A DNA stretch of 8,086 nt. Origin: Bacteroidota bacterium (lineage in GTDB: Bacteria; Bacteroidota; Rhodothermia; Rhodothermales; Rubricoccaceae). The first letter of the stretch is position 1, and each line of letters starts with the position of its first letter. Both the position numbers and the translations under genes were made by a program. The notes beneath the pieces were generated by a model. That model was not told the DNA's origin and ran no database searches. It worked only from the letters and a program-made list of their open reading frames with translations. Positions 5,853 to 8,086 of the stretch are shown piece after piece. The stretch lies in NCBI GenBank assembly GCA_022564455.1, contig JADFLK010000084.1:1-8086 (forward strand). Reading direction: 5' to 3'.

Positions 5853-5880
5853 CTCGGCTGCTATGTGGAGGGGCGTTCCT
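5846..5880 (+). terminator. Terminator-like hairpin upstream of ccmF
   Basis: aacgcccctc (5846-5855) is the exact complement of gaggggcgtt (5868-5877), a 10-bp stem with a 12-nt loop. An A-rich flank precedes it, but only a weak T-containing tail (ttcctgttggtgtt) follows. It most likely ends the putative RNA and insulates ccmF. A purely structural role within the RNA is the alternative. Confidence 0.5.
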
Positions 5881-5986
5881 GTTGGTGTTGGCACCGCGCC
5901 TCGCAGGCAAAATTCCGTGAACGTAGCCGATCTGCCCAACTTGGCGTATGATGTCGGTCTCGATAACGGATTGATCGTCGTTTACC

Positions 5987-8086
5987 ATGCTTCTCGGAAC
6001 CATCGGCTTCCTGGCCGTCCTCACAGCCTTCGTGGCGTGCATCGCCTCCGGCGTGTTATTTTTCAAAGCCGCGAAGGGTGGCGGAGATGCTGATGTGTGG
6101 AAGCGCTACGGCCGGATCGGCTGGGGCGTGATGGCGGCAGGCATGGCGGTTTCGGCCATTATCCTGTGGGTGCTGCTGTTTGGGCGGCGCTTCGAGTACG
6201 CCTACATCTACCAGCACACATCCCACGCCATGCCGTGGCGCTACACGTTCTCGGCATTCTGGGCCGGGCAGGAGGGCTCGTTCAGCCTGTGGGCCATTAT
6301 GACCACGGTTGTGGGCGGATCGCTGCTGTGGTGGGCCTCGCGCACGAAGGGCCTCAGCGAGGAGGCCATCGCGCAGCGCCGCTTCTTTGAGGCGCCCGTG
6401 ATGGCCGTCGTGGCACTGTGCCAGGTCTTCCTGCTGTCCATGATCGTGGGGATCAAACTTGGCCCGCTGGCCATCGGCGCATCGCCCTTCATGTCGCTCG
6501 TGGCCAAATTCCCCGACGCCCCGATGCTGCAGGTTGCGGGTTTCGTTCCGCCGGATGGGCAGGGGCTCAACGACCTCCTGCAAAACCCGTGGATGGTGAT
6601 CCACCCACCCACGCTGTTCACAGGCTTCACGCTGATGATGGTGCCGTTCGCATTCGCCATTGCTGGCCTTTGGAAGCGTCAGTACACGCAGTGGGTGAAA
6701 CCGGCCTTGCCGTGGTCGCTGGCAGGTTGCGCGGTGCTGTTTCTTGGAATCATGATGGGCGGCTACTGGGCGTATGTCACACTCTCGTTTGGTGGATGGT
6801 GGGCATGGGATCCAGTCGAAAATGCCTCGCTCGTGCCGTTGCTTTTCGGGGTCGGTGCGTTGCATGCCATGGTTGTTCAGAAGCGAACCAGCGGGGGCCA
6901 CAAGGCTGCGCTACTGCTGTCGGTCGTGGCGTTCCAGTTCGTCATCTATTCCACGTTCCTCACGCGCTCGGGTATTCTCGGTGACGTGTCGGTGCATTCG
7001 TTTGTTGATTTGGGGCTCTACAATCAACTCTTGCTCTGGATTTTGAGCATCGGCGTGCTCGGGTTCGGCCTCTTCGCGTACCGCTATCGCGAGCTCCCTG
7101 CGCCAAAGACGCCGCCTGCGACACTCTCACGCGAGAGCATGATTTTCACCGGCGCACTGCTGTTGGCGATGACAGGGCTCGTCATCATTCTTGGAACAAG
7201 CGCACCCATCTTCGGAAAGCTTTTCCGCGACAACCCGAGTGGCGTTCCCGTAGCCTTTTACAATGCGTGGACGATCCCCCTCGCCATTGGTATAGCGTTT
7301 CTTGCGGGTCTGGGACAGGTGTTCTGGTGGAGGAAGATGAGCGTGGAGAATGTCAACCGCGTGCTACTGAAGCCGCTGGCGCTGACGGTTGTGTCTACGG
7401 GCGTGATCCTGCTCGTTACGCCTTTTGTTCAGGAGACCATCCGCCCGGCCACCGAACTCACCACCGCCACCGTCATTGAGGCTGGGATTCTGCCCGCGTC
7501 CATCACGTCATTTTTCGGAACGCATGGGACGAGCCTCCTCCTCCTGATGCTGCTCTTCACGGCGTTTTTTGCTCTCTACGGCAACCTGTTCGTTCTTTTC
7601 CGGGTGGCACGTGGCAACCTCAAGCTGGCCGGAGGTTCACTTACCCACGTCGGGTTCGGGCTTGCGCTGCTGGGCATCTTCGCTTCCTCCGTCTTCAACG
7701 ATCCGGTTTCGGATGGCGTGGGAACGGAGCTTCGCGGCAACCGCGACAACTTCGTGGTGGCGCTCGGTGAAACGCTCCCCGTTGACGGCTACGAGGTCAC
7801 GTACACGGGCACGGAAGAGACAGTCGAGGGCCGCCCCGTTTATCTCCTCGATTGGGTCGCCCCGACCGGAGCAACCTTTCAGACGCGCAACGTGGTCTAC
7901 CAGGATGGCCGCGGCCAGTGGATCCAGCATCCGTCCGTGCGCGAGGGTCTCTTTCGTGATCTCTACGTGGCGGCGTTCCCGAGCGCCATGAGTGAGGATC
8001 CCGGCGATGGAACCGAGTTGCTGATCCAGCGAGGCGAAACAAGGTCGCTGAACGGCGGGGCGTACACACTCCCGTTTGTGGATTAC
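5987..8086 (+). CDS. ccmF: Cytochrome c maturation haem-handling protein CcmF, partial
   Basis: A multi-spanning inner-membrane protein of the System I pathway that, with CcmH, takes haem from holo-CcmE and attaches it to apocytochrome c. The frame is open from ATG 5987 to the window edge, giving 700 codons without the C-terminus. It begins with a membrane helix (about 2-26) and has many more. Family motifs are WAGQEGSFSLW (92-102), IHPPTLF with His206, the tryptophan-rich WWD haem site WWAWDPVEN (271-279), His293 in LHAM, TRSGIL (326-331), VHSF with His337, and THVGF with His554. These four histidines match the four conserved haem-related histidines of E. coli CcmF. Spacing to E. coli suggests extra residues between motifs. 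A stop (TGA) lies 15 nt before the start, so this ATG is the first possible one; no Shine-Dalgarno is seen. No other ccm gene lies upstream in this window. Confidence 0.95.
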   Translation, partial: MLLGTIGFLAVLTAFVACIASGVLFFKAAKGGGDADVWKRYGRIGWGVMAAGMAVSAIILWVLLFGRRFEYAYIYQHTSHAMPWRYTFSAFWAGQEGSFSLWAIMTTVVGGSLLWWASRTKGLSEEAIAQRRFFEAPVMAVVALCQVFLLSMIVGIKLGPLAIGASPFMSLVAKFPDAPMLQVAGFVPPDGQGLNDLLQNPWMVIHPPTLFTGFTLMMVPFAFAIAGLWKRQYTQWVKPALPWSLAGCAVLFLGIMMGGYWAYVTLSFGGWWAWDPVENASLVPLLFGVGALHAMVVQKRTSGGHKAALLLSVVAFQFVIYSTFLTRSGILGDVSVHSFVDLGLYNQLLLWILSIGVLGFGLFAYRYRELPAPKTPPATLSRESMIFTGALLLAMTGLVIILGTSAPIFGKLFRDNPSGVPVAFYNAWTIPLAIGIAFLAGLGQVFWWRKMSVENVNRVLLKPLALTVVSTGVILLVTPFVQETIRPATELTTATVIEAGILPASITSFFGTHGTSLLLLMLLFTAFFALYGNLFVLFRVARGNLKLAGGSLTHVGFGLALLGIFASSVFNDPVSDGVGTELRGNRDNFVVALGETLPVDGYEVTYTGTEETVEGRPVYLLDWVAPTGATFQTRNVVYQDGRGQWIQHPSVREGLFRDLYVAAFPSAMSEDPGDGTELLIQRGETRSLNGGAYTLPFVDY

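Larger units (their letters stand above)
5578..5880 (+). ncRNA. Candidate structured non-coding RNA after zapA (6S RNA by position only)
   Basis: About 476 bp between zapA and ccmF have no convincing protein gene but many stems: 5578-5587 with 5602-5611 (10 pairs), tgctcc 5647-5652 with 5658-5663, cctga 5674-5678 with 5682-5686, aatcccgc 5691-5698 with 5705-5712, ctctgc 5714-5719 with 5726-5731, and gaggg 5778-5782 with 5787-5791 around a TTCG loop. Longer-range pairs ctgcgg 5620-5625 with 5763-5768, and cgaccct 5635-5641 with 5747-5754 (one bulge), could close a multibranched core. In many bacteria the 6S RNA gene (ssrS) follows zapA, which is why that family is suggested. I could not draw the classic 6S rod, however, nor find RNase P, tmRNA or SRP signatures. 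The + strand is chosen from the TATATT box at 5569. The ends are approximate. Confidence 0.4.

Noticed and set aside
5578..5880. RNase P RNA, tmRNA or SRP RNA
   Set aside because: No GAGGAAAGTCC or ACAGAA pair (RNase P), no tRNA-like ends or tag-coding frame (tmRNA), and no GGAA loop with the AGCA side (SRP).
5941..5969. Promoter for ccmF (ttggcg ... gataac)
   Set aside because: Spacing of 15 bp and only partial matches; not better than chance in a region with no other support.
5668..6066. 132-codon minus-strand frame after zapA, and a 61-codon plus-strand frame at 5735-5920
   Set aside because: Arg/Pro/Ala-rich compositions typical of chance frames in GC-rich DNA; the minus-strand frame overlaps the start of ccmF and the stem regions, and neither resembles a known protein.
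6056..6901. 281-codon minus-strand frame inside ccmF
   Set aside because: Antisense to conserved ccmF motifs; the His/Arg/Gln-rich product has no recognisable domain.

Overview
The window looks like chromosomal housekeeping DNA from a moderately GC-rich (about 60% by eye) member of the Bacteroidota/Rhodothermota side of the bacterial tree. The evidence is the Bacteroidota-like wording of PheS ([34 protein letters not shown]), the lack of Shine-Dalgarno sequences before most genes, a ZapA gene paired with a small coiled-coil gene just after pheT, and a System I (CcmF) cytochrome c gene. The phylum is an inference with moderate confidence; no rRNA is present to settle it. All recognised genes lie on the + strand.

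Layout. Positions 1-482 hold no convincing protein gene except a possible 27-codon upstream reading frame that overlaps the start of rpmI. This stretch is dense in inverted repeats and ends in a run of TCACG units; infC, the usual neighbour of rpmI, is not seen. Next come rpmI (L35) and rplT (L20), each with a GGAG at the same spacing, closed by a convincing intrinsic terminator. Then come pheS and pheT, the two subunits of phenylalanyl-tRNA synthetase. Each is preceded by a homologous element of about 72 bp whose two arms are made of 7-bp units around TTGCGTA and can pair into a long hairpin ending only 8-9 nt before the start codon.

After pheT, a possible promoter leads into a two-gene division module: a 93-residue coiled-coil protein (a likely ZapB- or ZauP-type partner) and zapA. 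Between zapA and the next gene lie about 476 bp without a protein gene. They start with a TATATT box, contain many hairpins and end in a 10-bp GC-rich stem. The best reading is a structured non-coding RNA, possibly 6S RNA by position, but I could not match it to a family. The window closes inside ccmF, the haem-handling subunit of cytochrome c maturation, cut by the window edge after 700 codons.

The first four genes serve translation (ribosomal proteins and tRNA charging), the next two serve Z-ring assembly, and the last serves respiration. The most interesting content is not in the proteins but in the non-coding DNA: the related hairpin elements in front of translation starts, the structured leader before rpmI, and the RNA-like region after zapA.
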